DNA of 64,000 nucleotides, taken from positions 849,151 through 913,150 of the forward strand of contig NZ_JANAVF010000001.1 of NCBI RefSeq assembly GCF_024213195.1. The letters run 5' to 3'. How positions within the stretch are numbered: the stretch's first letter is position 1; each line of letters opens with the position of its first letter. Positions 1 through 9,340 of the stretch are shown here, piece after piece. Both the position numbers and the translations under genes were made by a program. The DNA is from Streptomyces sp. TBY4. GTDB lineage: Bacteria > Actinomycetota > Actinomycetes > Streptomycetales > Streptomycetaceae. The notes below the pieces were generated by a model. The model made no database searches and was not told the origin of the DNA. It saw nothing but the letters and a program-made list of their open reading frames with translations.

Positions 1-402
1 GGCGCGCAGCAGCGTACGGGCGCGGCCGCGGACCCGGGCGGCGAAGGCGTCGACCCGGGCCGGGGTGAAGGCGCGGGCCACGGTCCGGCGCAGGGTCCCG
101 TGCTCGGGCGGATCCTGGTTGAGTATGGTGCGCCGCAGGAAGGGCAGGTCGGCCGGGTCGGGGTCGCGGATCTGGGTGGCGCCCAGGTGCGAGGAGTACG
201 TGCGGTGGTCGCGCAGGACCCGGACCACGTCGGCGTGCCGGGTGACGGCCCAGAAGCCGGGGCCGGCGGGCCAGCCGAGCACTTCCGGCTCGCTCTGCCG
301 GGCCACCGGGTGGTGGTCGCGCAGCAGGCGGTAGCGCGCGTACGGGACGCCTTCGGCGTAGAGGCGCGGGTCGAAGACGTCGGGGGCCGGTCCGTGGTCC
401 AT
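1..402 (-). CDS. Cytochrome P450, N-terminal part (cut by window edge)
   Basis: The minus strand from 402 reads 134 codons without a stop and runs off the window. It begins MDHGPAPDVFDPRLYAEG and carries the typical start of a bacterial class I P450: a substrate-region segment, W-A-V-T-R-H-A-D-V, and the N-Q-D-P-P-E-H-x-x-L-R-R motif of the C helix (about residues 96-107), which contacts heme propionates. The heme-cysteine loop lies outside, so substrate and completeness cannot be judged. A GTG nine bases upstream (411) is an alternative start; neither has a convincing ribosome-binding site. Family assignment is firm, function unknown. Confidence 0.85.
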   Translation of the reverse strand, partial: MDHGPAPDVFDPRLYAEGVPYARYRLLRDHHPVARQSEPEVLGWPAGPGFWAVTRHADVVRVLRDHRTYSSHLGATQIRDPDPADLPFLRRTILNQDPPEHGTLRRTVARAFTPARVDAFAARVRGRARTLLRA

Positions 403-466
403 GCGCCACACGGTGGCGGCGGGCGGCCCGGCCCGCAAGGGGCCACCGGGTGTCGTGCCCCGGGTG

Positions 467-1024
467 TCACTCCCCGGGCGGCCTGATCTCGCAGGTGGCC
501 GGCTCCTCCTTGCCGTCGGAGCCGATGAGGAGGATCTGGGGGGCCGGCCTGACGAGCACCGCCGCGAGGGCCGTGCACGCCAGCTGGCGGCGGGCCGGTC
601 CGGACAGCGGCGCGACCGGGAGGGGCAGGACCACGCGGACGGTCGTGCCGTCGTCGGCGACCCTGACCGGTCGCCAGGCGTTCGCCCTGGAGTCCTCGGA
701 CTTGGGGTCCGGGGACTTGGCCTCCGGCGCCGGGACCTCGGTGGTCAGCCCGGCCTCCCGCACAGCCGCGCTCGGCCCCTCCAGCAGGACGCCGATCGTG
801 AAGCCGACGTCGGGCCGCTGCATCCGGTCGGAGACCGGGACCGGGACGAGCGAGCCGTCGGGCGCGAGGAAGTACAGCAGGCCCGGGTCCGGAGCGGTGG
901 CCAGCTTCACGGTGCCGGCGCGGCCGCTCTCGACGACCCCGCTGGTGGCGATGCCGCAGCCGGTGGCGAGCAGTAGCGGGACGGTCAGCGCGGCCGCGGT
1001 CGCGGCCTGGCGCAGCCGGTTCAT
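467..1024 (-). CDS. GerMN-type lipoprotein coupled to a sensor kinase
   Basis: A 185-residue protein with a basic start, a hydrophobic segment and a lipobox ending L-A-T-G-C (Cys near residue 27), so it should be a lipoprotein on the outer face of the membrane. The rest, with the segments G-L-L-Y-F-L and I-G-V-L-L-E-G-P, resembles the GerMN domain of spore-germination and LpqB proteins. Its ATG overlaps the kinase stop codon (ATGA), so the two are translationally coupled and transcribed after the response regulator. By analogy with kinase-lipoprotein pairs such as CseC/CseA and MtrB/LpqB it may tune the sensor; that is inference. Confidence 0.8.
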   Translation of the reverse strand: MNRLRQAATAAALTVPLLLATGCGIATSGVVESGRAGTVKLATAPDPGLLYFLAPDGSLVPVPVSDRMQRPDVGFTIGVLLEGPSAAVREAGLTTEVPAPEAKSPDPKSEDSRANAWRPVRVADDGTTVRVVLPLPVAPLSGPARRQLACTALAAVLVRPAPQILLIGSDGKEEPATCEIRPPGE

Positions 1025-2475
1025 ACGCGGGCCTCCAGCGGCATGTCGAGGGTGAAGAGCGCCCCGCCGCCGGGGCCGTTGGCCGCGTGCAGGGTGCCCC
1101 CGTGCAGGCGGACGTTCTCCAGGGTGATGGCCAGGCCCAGGCCGCTGCCCGTGGAGCGGGTGCGGGCGGCGTCGGCCTTGAAGAAGCGGTCGAAGATGTG
1201 CGGCAGCACCTCGGGGGCGATGCCGGGCCCGCTGTCGGCGACCTCGACGAGCAGCCGCGGGCCATCGGGTCCGCTCCCGGCGCGGACGGTGACGCGGACG
1301 GGGGCCCCGCCGTGCTTGAGGGCGTTGCCCACGAGGTTGGCGAGGACCACGTCGAAGCGGCGCGGGTCGAGCCGGGCGCGGAGGTCCGGGGGCAGGTCGG
1401 TGGTGACCCGCCCGTCGGTCCAGTGGCGGCGCTCCAGGGTCTTGGTGACGGTCTCGGCGACGTCCACCTCGTCGAGGTTGAGTTCGGCGGCGCGGGCGTC
1501 GAAGCGGGAGATCTCCATGAGGTCCTCGACGAGCACGGCGAGCTTCCCGGTCTCGGCGCTGACCAGGCGCAGGGCCTTGGCGGTGTCGGGGTCGAGGTCC
1601 TCGGCGCCCTCGTCGAGGACCTCGGTGACGGCGAGCATTCCGGCGAGCGGGGTGCGCAGTTCGTGGGAGACGTCGGCGGCGAAGCGGCGGGCCCGGGCCT
1701 CGGCCTCCCGGAGCTCGCTGACCGACTCTTCGAGGGCCCGGGCCGTCTCGTTGAAGGTGCGGGCCAGTCCCGCGAGTTCGTCGGCTCCGCGCACCTCGAT
1801 CCGGGTGTCGAGCCGGCCGCGTCCCAGCCGCTGGGCGGCCTTGCGCATGTCCCGTACGGGCCTCAGGACGCTGCGCGCCGCGAGCAGGGCGGGGATCAGG
1901 GCGATCGCCAGGCCCGGTACGGCGCCCCGCTGGGCGGCGGTCACCAGGGCCTCCACGGTCGCCTGCTCGGTGTTCAGCGGCACGACGGCGTAGAAGACCG
2001 CTCCGGTGGTCTCGTAGCTCTCGTCGTACTTGAAGACGGCGGGCATGCCGACGACGAGGGAGAGGTTGCCGGCACGGTCCTGCGTGCGCTGGAAGGCCCC
2101 GTGCGGATGGGAGTTCACCTGGCGGCGGAGCTGTTCGGTGATGGCGCTGGAGGTGGTCGCGCCGCCCGGATTGGAGGTGGCGCGGAGCTTTCCGTACTCC
2201 CCGTAGACGATCCAGGGGTGCGGCTGGCCGCGCTTGCCCAGTTCCCCGACGAGCCGCTGGAGTTCCGCCTGTCCCATGGGCAGTTGGGTGTACTGGGAGT
2301 CGACCAGGTCGCGCAGGGTGCTGACGGCGGTGTCCTGGCTCTGCTTGAGGATCGCGTTGCGGGCCTGCTGGTAGGTGAGCGCGGCCGTGCTCACCGCGCA
2401 GATGGCGGCGACCAGCAGGAAGGCGGCGATCAGCCGGGTGCGCAGGCCCAGCGGTGCGAAACGTCTCATGCGCAC
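1021..2475 (-). CDS. Membrane sensor histidine kinase
   Basis: A 484-residue kinase with two membrane segments (about residues 14-34 and 183-200) bracketing an extracytoplasmic sensor of about 150 residues. A HAMP-like linker follows, then the H box V-S-H-E-L-R-T-P (His271), the N box N-L-V-G-N-A-L-K-H-G (Asn384), the G1 box D-S-G-P-G-I, the F box F-D-R-F-F-K and the G2 box G-S-G-L-G-L-A-I. It lies three bases behind the response-regulator gene and overlaps the lipoprotein gene downstream, forming a three-gene operon. The signal is unknown; cell-envelope stress is a guess from the lipoprotein partner. Confidence 0.92.
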   Translation of the reverse strand: MRMRRFAPLGLRTRLIAAFLLVAAICAVSTAALTYQQARNAILKQSQDTAVSTLRDLVDSQYTQLPMGQAELQRLVGELGKRGQPHPWIVYGEYGKLRATSNPGGATTSSAITEQLRRQVNSHPHGAFQRTQDRAGNLSLVVGMPAVFKYDESYETTGAVFYAVVPLNTEQATVEALVTAAQRGAVPGLAIALIPALLAARSVLRPVRDMRKAAQRLGRGRLDTRIEVRGADELAGLARTFNETARALEESVSELREAEARARRFAADVSHELRTPLAGMLAVTEVLDEGAEDLDPDTAKALRLVSAETGKLAVLVEDLMEISRFDARAAELNLDEVDVAETVTKTLERRHWTDGRVTTDLPPDLRARLDPRRFDVVLANLVGNALKHGGAPVRVTVRAGSGPDGPRLLVEVADSGPGIAPEVLPHIFDRFFKADAARTRSTGSGLGLAITLENVRLHGGTLHAANGPGGGALFTLDMPLEARV

Positions 2476-2478
2476 CGC

Positions 2479-3162
2479 TTACAGCGGGCCGAAGCGGTAG
2501 CCGAAGCCGCGCACGGTCTGGATGTAGCGGGGGGCGGCGTCGGGGTCCTCGATCTTGTGGCGCAGGCGCCGCACGCAGGCGTCCACCAGCCGGGCGTCGG
2601 CGTGGTAGCTGTGGTCCCACACGTATTCGAGGAGCTGCTGGCGGGAGAAGACCTGCTCGGGCGAGGCCGACAGGTGCAGCAGGAGCTTGATCTCGCTGGG
2701 GGCCAGGGGGAGGCGCTCGCCGTTCTTGGCGACGGTGAGCCCGGCGCGGTCGACGGCCAGCTCTCCGTGGAACTCCACGTCGGGGCGGCCGCCGGAGGGC
2801 TCGCTGAGGCGGCGCAGCACGGCCTTGATGCGGGCTTCGATGACCTCGGTGCGGGCGGGTTTGACGATGTAGTCGTCGGCGCCGGCCTCGAGGCCGACGA
2901 CTATGTCGAAGTCGTCCCCGCGCGCGGTGAGCATGATGATCGGGACCTGGCTGGTCTCGCGTATCCGACGGCAGACCTGGACCCCGTTGATGCCGGGCAG
3001 CATGAGGTCGAGCAGGACGAGCTCGGGGTGGAAGCTCGACATGAGCTCGAGTCCCTCCTCGCCGGTCTCGGCGGCGCTCACGTCGTGCCCCCGGCGGCGC
3101 AGGCCGAGGCCCACGCCCTCCCTGATGGAAGGGTCGTCCTCGATCAGCAGTACGCGTGGCAT
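2479..3162 (-). CDS. OmpR/PhoB-family response regulator
   Basis: A 227-residue regulator with an N-terminal receiver (acidic pocket E8-D9-D10, phospho-acceptor Asp52 in L-L-D-L-M-L-P-G, Thr79, Lys101 in V-K-P) and a C-terminal winged helix (about 135-227) ending G-F-G-Y-R-F. It is the first gene of the operon with the histidine kinase and lipoprotein. It belongs to the VanR/CseB/AfsQ1-like group of streptomycete regulators, but I cannot say which orthologue it is, so no symbol is given. Confidence 0.92.
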   Translation of the reverse strand: MPRVLLIEDDPSIREGVGLGLRRRGHDVSAAETGEEGLELMSSFHPELVLLDLMLPGINGVQVCRRIRETSQVPIIMLTARGDDFDIVVGLEAGADDYIVKPARTEVIEARIKAVLRRLSEPSGGRPDVEFHGELAVDRAGLTVAKNGERLPLAPSEIKLLLHLSASPEQVFSRQQLLEYVWDHSYHADARLVDACVRRLRHKIEDPDAAPRYIQTVRGFGYRFGPL

Positions 3163-3238
3163 CGGGTCAGTATTCCAGGGTCGTCGATCGGTCCCCTCCC
3201 GCTTTCGGCCGATATCGGCGGCCTTCAGCAGGTATGGC

Positions 3239-4945
3239 CTAGCGGCCGGTTCTGCGGCGTACGGAGGCCAGCAGGTCGGTGATCTCCGTGATCCGCAGGG
3301 GGCGGGCGAGGAGTACGACGACGAGGACGATCACCGCGGTTCCCGCCGCGGCCCCGGTGATGTTCCCGAGGATCCCGGGGAGGTCCGCGTACCGGTCCGT
3401 GGCGCGCGCCGCGGCGTACCCGGCGGCGGCCGCCGGGGCGCAGGCGGCGATGAGCCGCAGGTGGGTCCGTGCGGCGGTGCTCCGGCGTTCGGTACGGGTC
3501 CCCGTGCGCGGGCCGAGCCTCCGGGCGAGGACGTACGCGGTGACGGCGGCGCCCGCGGCGTAGGCGACCGAGCAGGCCGCGGCCATGCCCGTGACCGCCC
3601 AGCGCGGCGGCAGCAGAAGGTAGGCGGTGGCCGAGAGCCCGGCGTTGAGGGCGGCGATGGTGAGGTTGAGGAAGAAGGGGGTCCGGGTGTCGGAGAGGGC
3701 GTAGAAGCCGCGGGAGAGCACGTACTGCGCGGAGTAGGCGATGAGGCCCGGTGCGAAGGCGGCGAGCATGCCGGCCATGACGGCGACGTCGGCGGGGCCG
3801 GTCTTGCCGTGCTCGAAGACGGCGCCCATCACCCAGGGGGCGAGGGCCGTGTAGAGCGCGGCGGCGGGGACGACCAGGGCGGCGCTGGAGCGCAGCGCGT
3901 AGGAGACGTCCTTGCGGACGGCCGCGAGGTCCCCGTCGGTGGCGGAGGCGCTCATCCGGGGCATGAGGGCGGTGACGAGGGAGACGGTGACGATGCCCTG
4001 CGGGACCATCCACAGCAGGTAGGCGTTGCTGTAGGCGAGGTAGCCGGCGCCGCCCGCGACCCCCTCGGCGACGGCGTGCCGGCCGGTGGTGGTGGAGAGC
4101 CGGGTCACGACCCAGTACGCGATCTGGTTGGTCAGGACGAGCATGACGAGCCAGCCCGCGTTGCGCAGCGGGCGGGCCAGTCCGCTGCCGCGCCAGTCGA
4201 AGCGGGGGCGCCAGCGGAAGCGGGCGGCGCGCAGCGAGGGGATCAGGCCGAGGGCCTGGACGACGATGCCGGCGGTGGTGCCGATGCCCAGCAGCCGGGT
4301 GTCGGAGGCGCTCAGCGTCCCTCCGGAGCCATTCGAGACGGCGAGGAACAGCGCGAAGACGGCGATGACGACGAGGTTGTTGAGGACCGGGGTCCACATC
4401 ATGGCGCCGAACCGGCCGCGGGCGTTCAGCACCTGCCCCAGCAGCGTGAACAGCCCGTAGAACAGGATCTGCGGGAGGCAGTAGCGGGCCAGGGCCACGG
4501 TGGTGGACTCCTGGCCGCCGCTGTAGCCGGTGTACGCCGAGACGATCAGCGGCGCGGCCACCACGGCGGCGGCGGTGAGCACCACCAGCGCGGCCGTGCA
4601 GGCGGTGAGCAGCCGGTCGGTGTAGGCGGCGCCGCCGTCCGCGTGCTCCTTGGCGGCGCGGACCAGCTCGGGCACGAAGACGGCGTTGAGGGCGCCGCCG
4701 ATGAGCAGGATGTACAGGATGTTCGGGACGGTGTTGGCGACCGCGTAGCCGTCGCCGAGCAGCGCGGTGCCCAGCGCGGCGCCGATCACGGCGGAGCGGA
4801 CGAAGCCGGTGGCGCGCGAGACGATCGAGCCGGCGGCCATGAGCGCGCCGCTGCGCAGCACCGAGGTCTTCTCCGGTGCTGCGCTGTCGGTTCGGGTCCC
4901 TGTTTCCGTGGCGGTCGTGGCCGCTCTGGGGTCTGCGAGGGTCAC
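3239..4945 (-). CDS. murJ: MurJ/MviN-family lipid II flippase
   Basis: A 568-residue polytopic membrane protein of the MOP superfamily. The first third, with S-R-x-x-G-F-V-R-S and V-P-N-I-L-Y, matches the MurJ start, and about 14 hydrophobic helices follow. MurJ flips lipid II across the membrane during peptidoglycan synthesis. The chosen GTG start at 4945 overlaps the stop of the FemX-like gene (GTGA), indicating translational coupling; a longer frame reaching 5017 would overlap that gene by about 75 bases. The pairing with an aminoacyltransferase that modifies lipid II supports a wall role. Streptomycetes often carry several MurJ paralogues, so this may not be the essential copy. Confidence 0.85.
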   Translation of the reverse strand: MTLADPRAATTATETGTRTDSAAPEKTSVLRSGALMAAGSIVSRATGFVRSAVIGAALGTALLGDGYAVANTVPNILYILLIGGALNAVFVPELVRAAKEHADGGAAYTDRLLTACTAALVVLTAAAVVAAPLIVSAYTGYSGGQESTTVALARYCLPQILFYGLFTLLGQVLNARGRFGAMMWTPVLNNLVVIAVFALFLAVSNGSGGTLSASDTRLLGIGTTAGIVVQALGLIPSLRAARFRWRPRFDWRGSGLARPLRNAGWLVMLVLTNQIAYWVVTRLSTTTGRHAVAEGVAGGAGYLAYSNAYLLWMVPQGIVTVSLVTALMPRMSASATDGDLAAVRKDVSYALRSSAALVVPAAALYTALAPWVMGAVFEHGKTGPADVAVMAGMLAAFAPGLIAYSAQYVLSRGFYALSDTRTPFFLNLTIAALNAGLSATAYLLLPPRWAVTGMAAACSVAYAAGAAVTAYVLARRLGPRTGTRTERRSTAARTHLRLIAACAPAAAAGYAAARATDRYADLPGILGNITGAAAGTAVIVLVVVLLARPLRITEITDLLASVRRRTGR

Positions 4946-6117
4946 CGGCGGGCCATGTACGCCTGGAACGCCTTGTAGAGGGCCGTGTTGGCGCATCCGT
5001 CCATCGAGGTCTCCCACTCGCCGAGGGTTTCGACGACCTGCCCGCCGGTGCCGAGCTTCCAGCGCAGCAGTCCGAAGGAGCGTTCGTCGGGGTCGAGGGT
5101 GGAGGGTACCCCGCGCATGTCGTATTCGTCCGCTCCGAGTGCATGTGCGTCACACATCATGCGCCACTGCAGGGCGTTGCTGGGGCGGACCTCGCGGCGG
5201 TGGTCGGCGGAGGCGCCGGTCTGGTACCAGACCCGGCTGCCGGCCACGATCATGGTGTGCGCGGCGAGGATCTCGCCCTGGTGAACGCCCAGGTAGAGCC
5301 GCATGCGTCCGGGTTCCTCGGCGTTCAGGACCTCGTACTGCTGCTGGTAGTACGCGAGCGAGCGACCGAGCCGGAAGCCGTCGCGCTCCTCGGTGATGCG
5401 CAGCAGCCGGTAGAACTCGGGGAGGTCGGCGGCCGTGCCGAGGACCGTCTCGACCCCCGCCTTCGTGGCCTTGCGCACATTGCGCCGCCACTCCTGGTTG
5501 AGGCCCGACCACAGGTCGTCGAGGGTGCGCCCGGCGAGCGGGACGCGGAAGACGTGGCGGGGCTGGGCGTCGCCGTCGTCCTCGCCCCCGCAGCGCTTCC
5601 AGCCGCGGGTGCGCAGCCGGTCGGCGAGCGCGGCGCCGACCGGGTCCACTTCGGTGGCGAGCACGTCGGACATCTGCCGGCCGGGGCCGGTGCCGGCCTT
5701 GGCGGTGGCCGCGTCCCAGCGGCGGTAGGCGGGGGTGGGCCCGATGCGGACGGCGAAGGCGCCGGAGGCCTTGAGGTGGTTCTTCAGGGGCGTCAGCCAG
5801 CGGTCGATGTCGGGGTCGGTCCAGTCGGCGACGGGCCCCTCGGGGAGGTAGGCGAAGTATTTGCGGGTGCCGGGGAATTGACGGTAGAGAACGAGGCCGG
5901 CCCCCTCCATTTCACCGCCGGGACAGTGCCATCCGACCCTTTCCGACCGCCAAAGGTCCTTTACTCCGGCCCAGGACGGGTACTGGAGAAAGCTGGCCCG
6001 GCCATGCTTGGAAAGGAAACCCTGATATTCCGCTTCGGACAGCGTGCGCACGGTGAGCTCGCTGCCCCGGCTTCGGGTCGGGTACTGCTGGGTGGGGGTC
6101 ACGAGCAGTGCACACAC
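4942..6117 (-). CDS. FemX-like lipid II aminoacyltransferase
   Basis: About 391 residues with the FemABX twin-GNAT fold: the segments F-L-Q-Y-P-S-W-A near the start and E-W-R-R-N-V-R-K-A in the middle, and a C-terminal acetyltransferase-like half containing Y-D-M-R-G-V-P. FemX enzymes add the first residue of the peptidoglycan interpeptide bridge to lipid II using aminoacyl-tRNA. The start is uncertain: GTG at 6117 has an AGGAAGG about 10 bases upstream, GTG at 6102 is also possible, and the frame is open further. It is co-transcribed with murJ. The intergenic space upstream is shared with the divergent L,D-transpeptidase gene. Confidence 0.82.
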   Translation of the reverse strand: MCALLVTPTQQYPTRSRGSELTVRTLSEAEYQGFLSKHGRASFLQYPSWAGVKDLWRSERVGWHCPGGEMEGAGLVLYRQFPGTRKYFAYLPEGPVADWTDPDIDRWLTPLKNHLKASGAFAVRIGPTPAYRRWDAATAKAGTGPGRQMSDVLATEVDPVGAALADRLRTRGWKRCGGEDDGDAQPRHVFRVPLAGRTLDDLWSGLNQEWRRNVRKATKAGVETVLGTAADLPEFYRLLRITEERDGFRLGRSLAYYQQQYEVLNAEEPGRMRLYLGVHQGEILAAHTMIVAGSRVWYQTGASADHRREVRPSNALQWRMMCDAHALGADEYDMRGVPSTLDPDERSFGLLRWKLGTGGQVVETLGEWETSMDGCANTALYKAFQAYMARR

Positions 6118-6344
6118 GGCTGACCGGCCTTCCTGTACGTCCTGTACGCCCAAATGCGGTGGATGCACAGGACTCTCACAGGTGTCCATGACGGCAGTGC
6201 GCGGCGATTGTGACCGGACGATGACCGTATTGCTGCGGTCCATGTCACAACCGAAATCCTGATCTTTTCCGCATCTTGCGCAACCTAGAGTTGTTCCGTT
6301 CGCATCTTCTCCTGCGGACGATCATTACTTCGGAGGGGTTTTCG

Positions 6345-7556
6345 TTGAGCCGCACACGCCGGGTCTTCTCTGTACGCAGCCGCACCGCCGTGGCGGCCGG
6401 AACCGCATTGCTGGCGGCCTCGCTGGCCGCCTGCGGGGGCGGCGCCGCTTCGGGCGGCGCGGCCAAGGCGGAGATGAAGCAGAAGCCGGACATGGCGGTT
6501 TCGGTGAACCTCACCGGCGACCAGGTCAAGGCGGGTCAGCCGGTGACCGTGACGATCGCCGAGGGGAAGCTCGCGGCGGTGAAGGTCACGGACGCCAAGG
6601 GCGGTGAACTGGCCGGGCAGATATCCGCCGACGGGAAGACCTGGACCTCGCAGGGCAATGCCCTGCCCTCGGCCGACTACAAGGTCGAGGCCCAGAACAC
6701 GGACAGCCAGAGCGCCACGACCACGTTCAAGACCTCGGCTCCCGACAAGGTGAACAAGGTCTCGATCAACATCCCCAAGGGCACCACCGTGGGCGTGGCC
6801 ATGCCGGTCTCGATCGTCTTCGACAACCCGGTGAAGGACAAGGCGGCGGTCGAGAAGCAGCTGAAGGTCACCACCTCGAACAACACCGAGGGCTCCTGGG
6901 GCTGGATCAAGGACTACTCGGGCAAGGACCGGGTGGACTGGCGGCCCAAGGAGTACTGGAAGTCCGGCACCGACGTGAAGGTCCAGATGAACCTGAACGG
7001 CGTCGACTCCGGCCCCGGGGGCGGGATGTTCGTCAAGGACTACTCCACCGAGTTCAAGATCGGCAAGGACCGCGAGGTGAAGGTGGACCTCGACACGAAG
7101 AAGGCGACGGTCACCGAAGGCGGCCAGGTCGTCAACACCATCCCGATCTCGGCGGGCACGCCCGGCGGCAAGAAGGCCTCCTGGGACGGGAAGATGGTGA
7201 TGATGGCCAAGGAGGGCACCATCCGGATGGACTCCCAGACGGTGGGCCTGGGCGACTCCTACGACAAGATGGTCGACTACTCGATCCGGCTGACCTGGTC
7301 GGGCATGTACGTGCACGCCGCCCCGTGGAACACCGCCAACTTCGGCCGCGCCAACACCAGTTCCGGCTGCGTGGGCATGTCGGACGAGAACGCCAAGGCG
7401 TTCTTCGCGGCGGCCCAGGCCGGCGATCCCTTCGAGGTCGTGGGGCAGGGCTCCAAGGGCAACCCGGACGTCGGCAACGGCTACGGCGAGTGGAACCTCA
7501 CCTGGGAGCAGTGGCAGGGCAAGAGCGCCCTGGCCGGAACCCCGCAGGTGGGCTGA
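6345..7556 (+). CDS. Lipoprotein L,D-transpeptidase (YkuD domain)
   Basis: A 403-residue secreted lipoprotein: signal segment ending L-A-A-C, two Ig-like domains (about 50-245), then a YkuD catalytic domain with H-A-A-P-W-N-T and the catalytic cysteine in S-S-G-C-V-G-M (Cys342). It should make 3-3 cross-links in peptidoglycan, as the Ldt enzymes of actinobacteria do. The TTG start is chosen because GGAGGGG lies 7 bases upstream; an in-frame ATG at 6276 lacks a site. The usual His before Gly-Cys is Ser here. It is divergent from the FemX/MurJ operon, another wall-building unit. Confidence 0.88.
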   Translation: MSRTRRVFSVRSRTAVAAGTALLAASLAACGGGAASGGAAKAEMKQKPDMAVSVNLTGDQVKAGQPVTVTIAEGKLAAVKVTDAKGGELAGQISADGKTWTSQGNALPSADYKVEAQNTDSQSATTTFKTSAPDKVNKVSINIPKGTTVGVAMPVSIVFDNPVKDKAAVEKQLKVTTSNNTEGSWGWIKDYSGKDRVDWRPKEYWKSGTDVKVQMNLNGVDSGPGGGMFVKDYSTEFKIGKDREVKVDLDTKKATVTEGGQVVNTIPISAGTPGGKKASWDGKMVMMAKEGTIRMDSQTVGLGDSYDKMVDYSIRLTWSGMYVHAAPWNTANFGRANTSSGCVGMSDENAKAFFAAAQAGDPFEVVGQGSKGNPDVGNGYGEWNLTWEQWQGKSALAGTPQVG

Positions 7557-7683
7557 GCACTTCTGTGAAGTTGACCATCATTCAATCGTTACCGGCACGT
7601 AACTTACTCACGGGTTACTTCCGGTAAGCCCCTCCCGTTACCGTCGGGTCACTTTGACACCCGGCATACGCGAGGAGCGATCG

Positions 7684-9291
7684 ATGGTCCGCACGGTCCG
7701 CACCACCAGCACCGCGACCGCCATGGCGGCCGTACTGGCAGCAGCCGCCCTGGGCCTGGCCCCCCATCAGGCCCAGGCGGCGCCCACCCGTACGACCGCC
7801 GCCGTCCCGGCAGCCTCGGAAGCCGCACCGGAACTCCGCTTCCACGACATCCCCGGCTCCGGCGGCATCACCCTCAAGGGCAACGTCTTCACCCCGGCGG
7901 GCGCCGGGGCCGGCGCGAAGTATCCGCTGATCGTCCTGCCGACCAGCTGGGGCATGCCTCAGATCGAATACATCGCGCAGGCGAAGAAGCTCGCCGACTC
8001 CGGTTACGTGGTGGTCAGTTACACCTCCCGCGGCTTCTGGCTCTCCGGTGGCCAGATCGAGACCGCCGGCCCCGCGGACACCGCCGACGTCTCGGCCGTC
8101 ATCGACTGGGCGCTCGCCAACACCCCGGCCGACGCCGCACACATCGGCCTGGGCGGGGTCTCGTACGGCGCGGGCATCAGCCTGCTGGCCTCCGCGAACG
8201 ATCCGCGCATCAAGGCCGTGGTCGCGCTCAGCGGCTGGGCCGATCTCATCGAGTCCATCTACTCCGGCCGCACCCAGCACCTCCAGGCCGCCGCCCTGCT
8301 CGGCGGCGCCGGCTTCCTCACCGGGCGCCCCGGCCCCGAACTCCAGCAGATCCTCGGCGACTTCCTCGGCTCGAACCTGGACCGGGAACCGCAGATGATC
8401 GAGTGGGGCAAGAAGCGCTCCGCCGCCGAGAAGGTGGAGCAGATCAACGCCAACGGCGCCGCGATCATGCTCGGCAACGCCTGGGGAGACACCATCTTCC
8501 CGCCCAACCAGTACGCCAAGTTCTTCGAGAAGCTGACCGGCCCCAAGCGCCTGGAGTTCCGCCCCGGCGACCACGCCACCGCCGAGCTGACGGGGCTCCT
8601 CGGACTGCCCAACGACACCTGGACCAACGCCCACCGCTGGTTCGACCGCTACCTCAAGGGCACCGCCAACGGCATCGACTCCGAGGCCCCGGTGCAGATC
8701 AAGCCGCGCAGCGACGGCGGGTACGAGGGGTACGCCGACTGGCAGTCGGTCGGCTCCGGCGGCACCGAGAAGCTGATGCTCTCCGACAGCGAGCACCTCT
8801 TCACCGGCATCGACTCCGGCGCCAACGGCGGGATCGTCATGCTCTCCAGCCTGCTCGACCAGATCGCCCAGGCCCCGCCCGCCGCCTCCATCCCGCTGCT
8901 CCCCCGCGCCTTCGCCGCCGTGTGGCAGTCCCCGCGCTACGAGGAGGAGCGCCGGGTCCGCGGCACGGTGAAGCTGCACACCACCGTCACCCCCTCGAAG
9001 TCCGACGGCACCTTCGTCGCGTACCTCTACGACGTGGGCCCGCTCGGCATCGGGAAGCTGATCAGCAACGCCCCGTACACCTTCCACGACCAGCAGGCCG
9101 GCCGGCCCTTCGGCGTGGACCTGGAGCTCTTCTCCACCGCCTACGACGTCCCCGCCGGGCACCGCCTCGCGGTGGTCGTCGACACCGTCGACCCGCTGTA
9201 CATCGAGCACAACCCGACCGGCGGGCAGCTGACCTTCTCCTCGCCGCGCACCGATCCCTCGTACGTCTCGGTGCCGCTGCGCGAGCAGTGA
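7684..9291 (+). CDS. Secreted alpha/beta hydrolase, CocE/X-Pro peptidase type
   Basis: A 535-residue exported protein with a signal peptide likely cleaved after A-Q-A (about residue 32). The alpha/beta-hydrolase domain has the nucleophile elbow G-V-S-Y-G, an Asp in A-W-G-D-T and a His in P-G-D-H-A. The C-terminal half forms the jelly-roll seen in CocE/NonD esterases and X-prolyl dipeptidyl peptidases (R-V-R-G-T-V-K-L, later V-P-A-G-H-R-L). Such enzymes hydrolyse acyl or X-Pro substrates; the actual substrate cannot be told. The start follows GAGGAGCGATCG. The gene stands alone and is convergent with the amino-acid importer. Confidence 0.85.
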   Translation: MVRTVRTTSTATAMAAVLAAAALGLAPHQAQAAPTRTTAAVPAASEAAPELRFHDIPGSGGITLKGNVFTPAGAGAGAKYPLIVLPTSWGMPQIEYIAQAKKLADSGYVVVSYTSRGFWLSGGQIETAGPADTADVSAVIDWALANTPADAAHIGLGGVSYGAGISLLASANDPRIKAVVALSGWADLIESIYSGRTQHLQAAALLGGAGFLTGRPGPELQQILGDFLGSNLDREPQMIEWGKKRSAAEKVEQINANGAAIMLGNAWGDTIFPPNQYAKFFEKLTGPKRLEFRPGDHATAELTGLLGLPNDTWTNAHRWFDRYLKGTANGIDSEAPVQIKPRSDGGYEGYADWQSVGSGGTEKLMLSDSEHLFTGIDSGANGGIVMLSSLLDQIAQAPPAASIPLLPRAFAAVWQSPRYEEERRVRGTVKLHTTVTPSKSDGTFVAYLYDVGPLGIGKLISNAPYTFHDQQAGRPFGVDLELFSTAYDVPAGHRLAVVVDTVDPLYIEHNPTGGQLTFSSPRTDPSYVSVPLREQ

Positions 9292-9340
9292 TCCGCGGCT
9301 GCTGCCGTGCCGGGTGTGGCTCTGGGGTGCGCCCCGCGGG

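Noticed and set aside
1043..3282. Long plus-strand frames opposite the two-component operon
   Set aside because: They are antisense shadows: the minus-strand genes have full kinase and regulator motifs.
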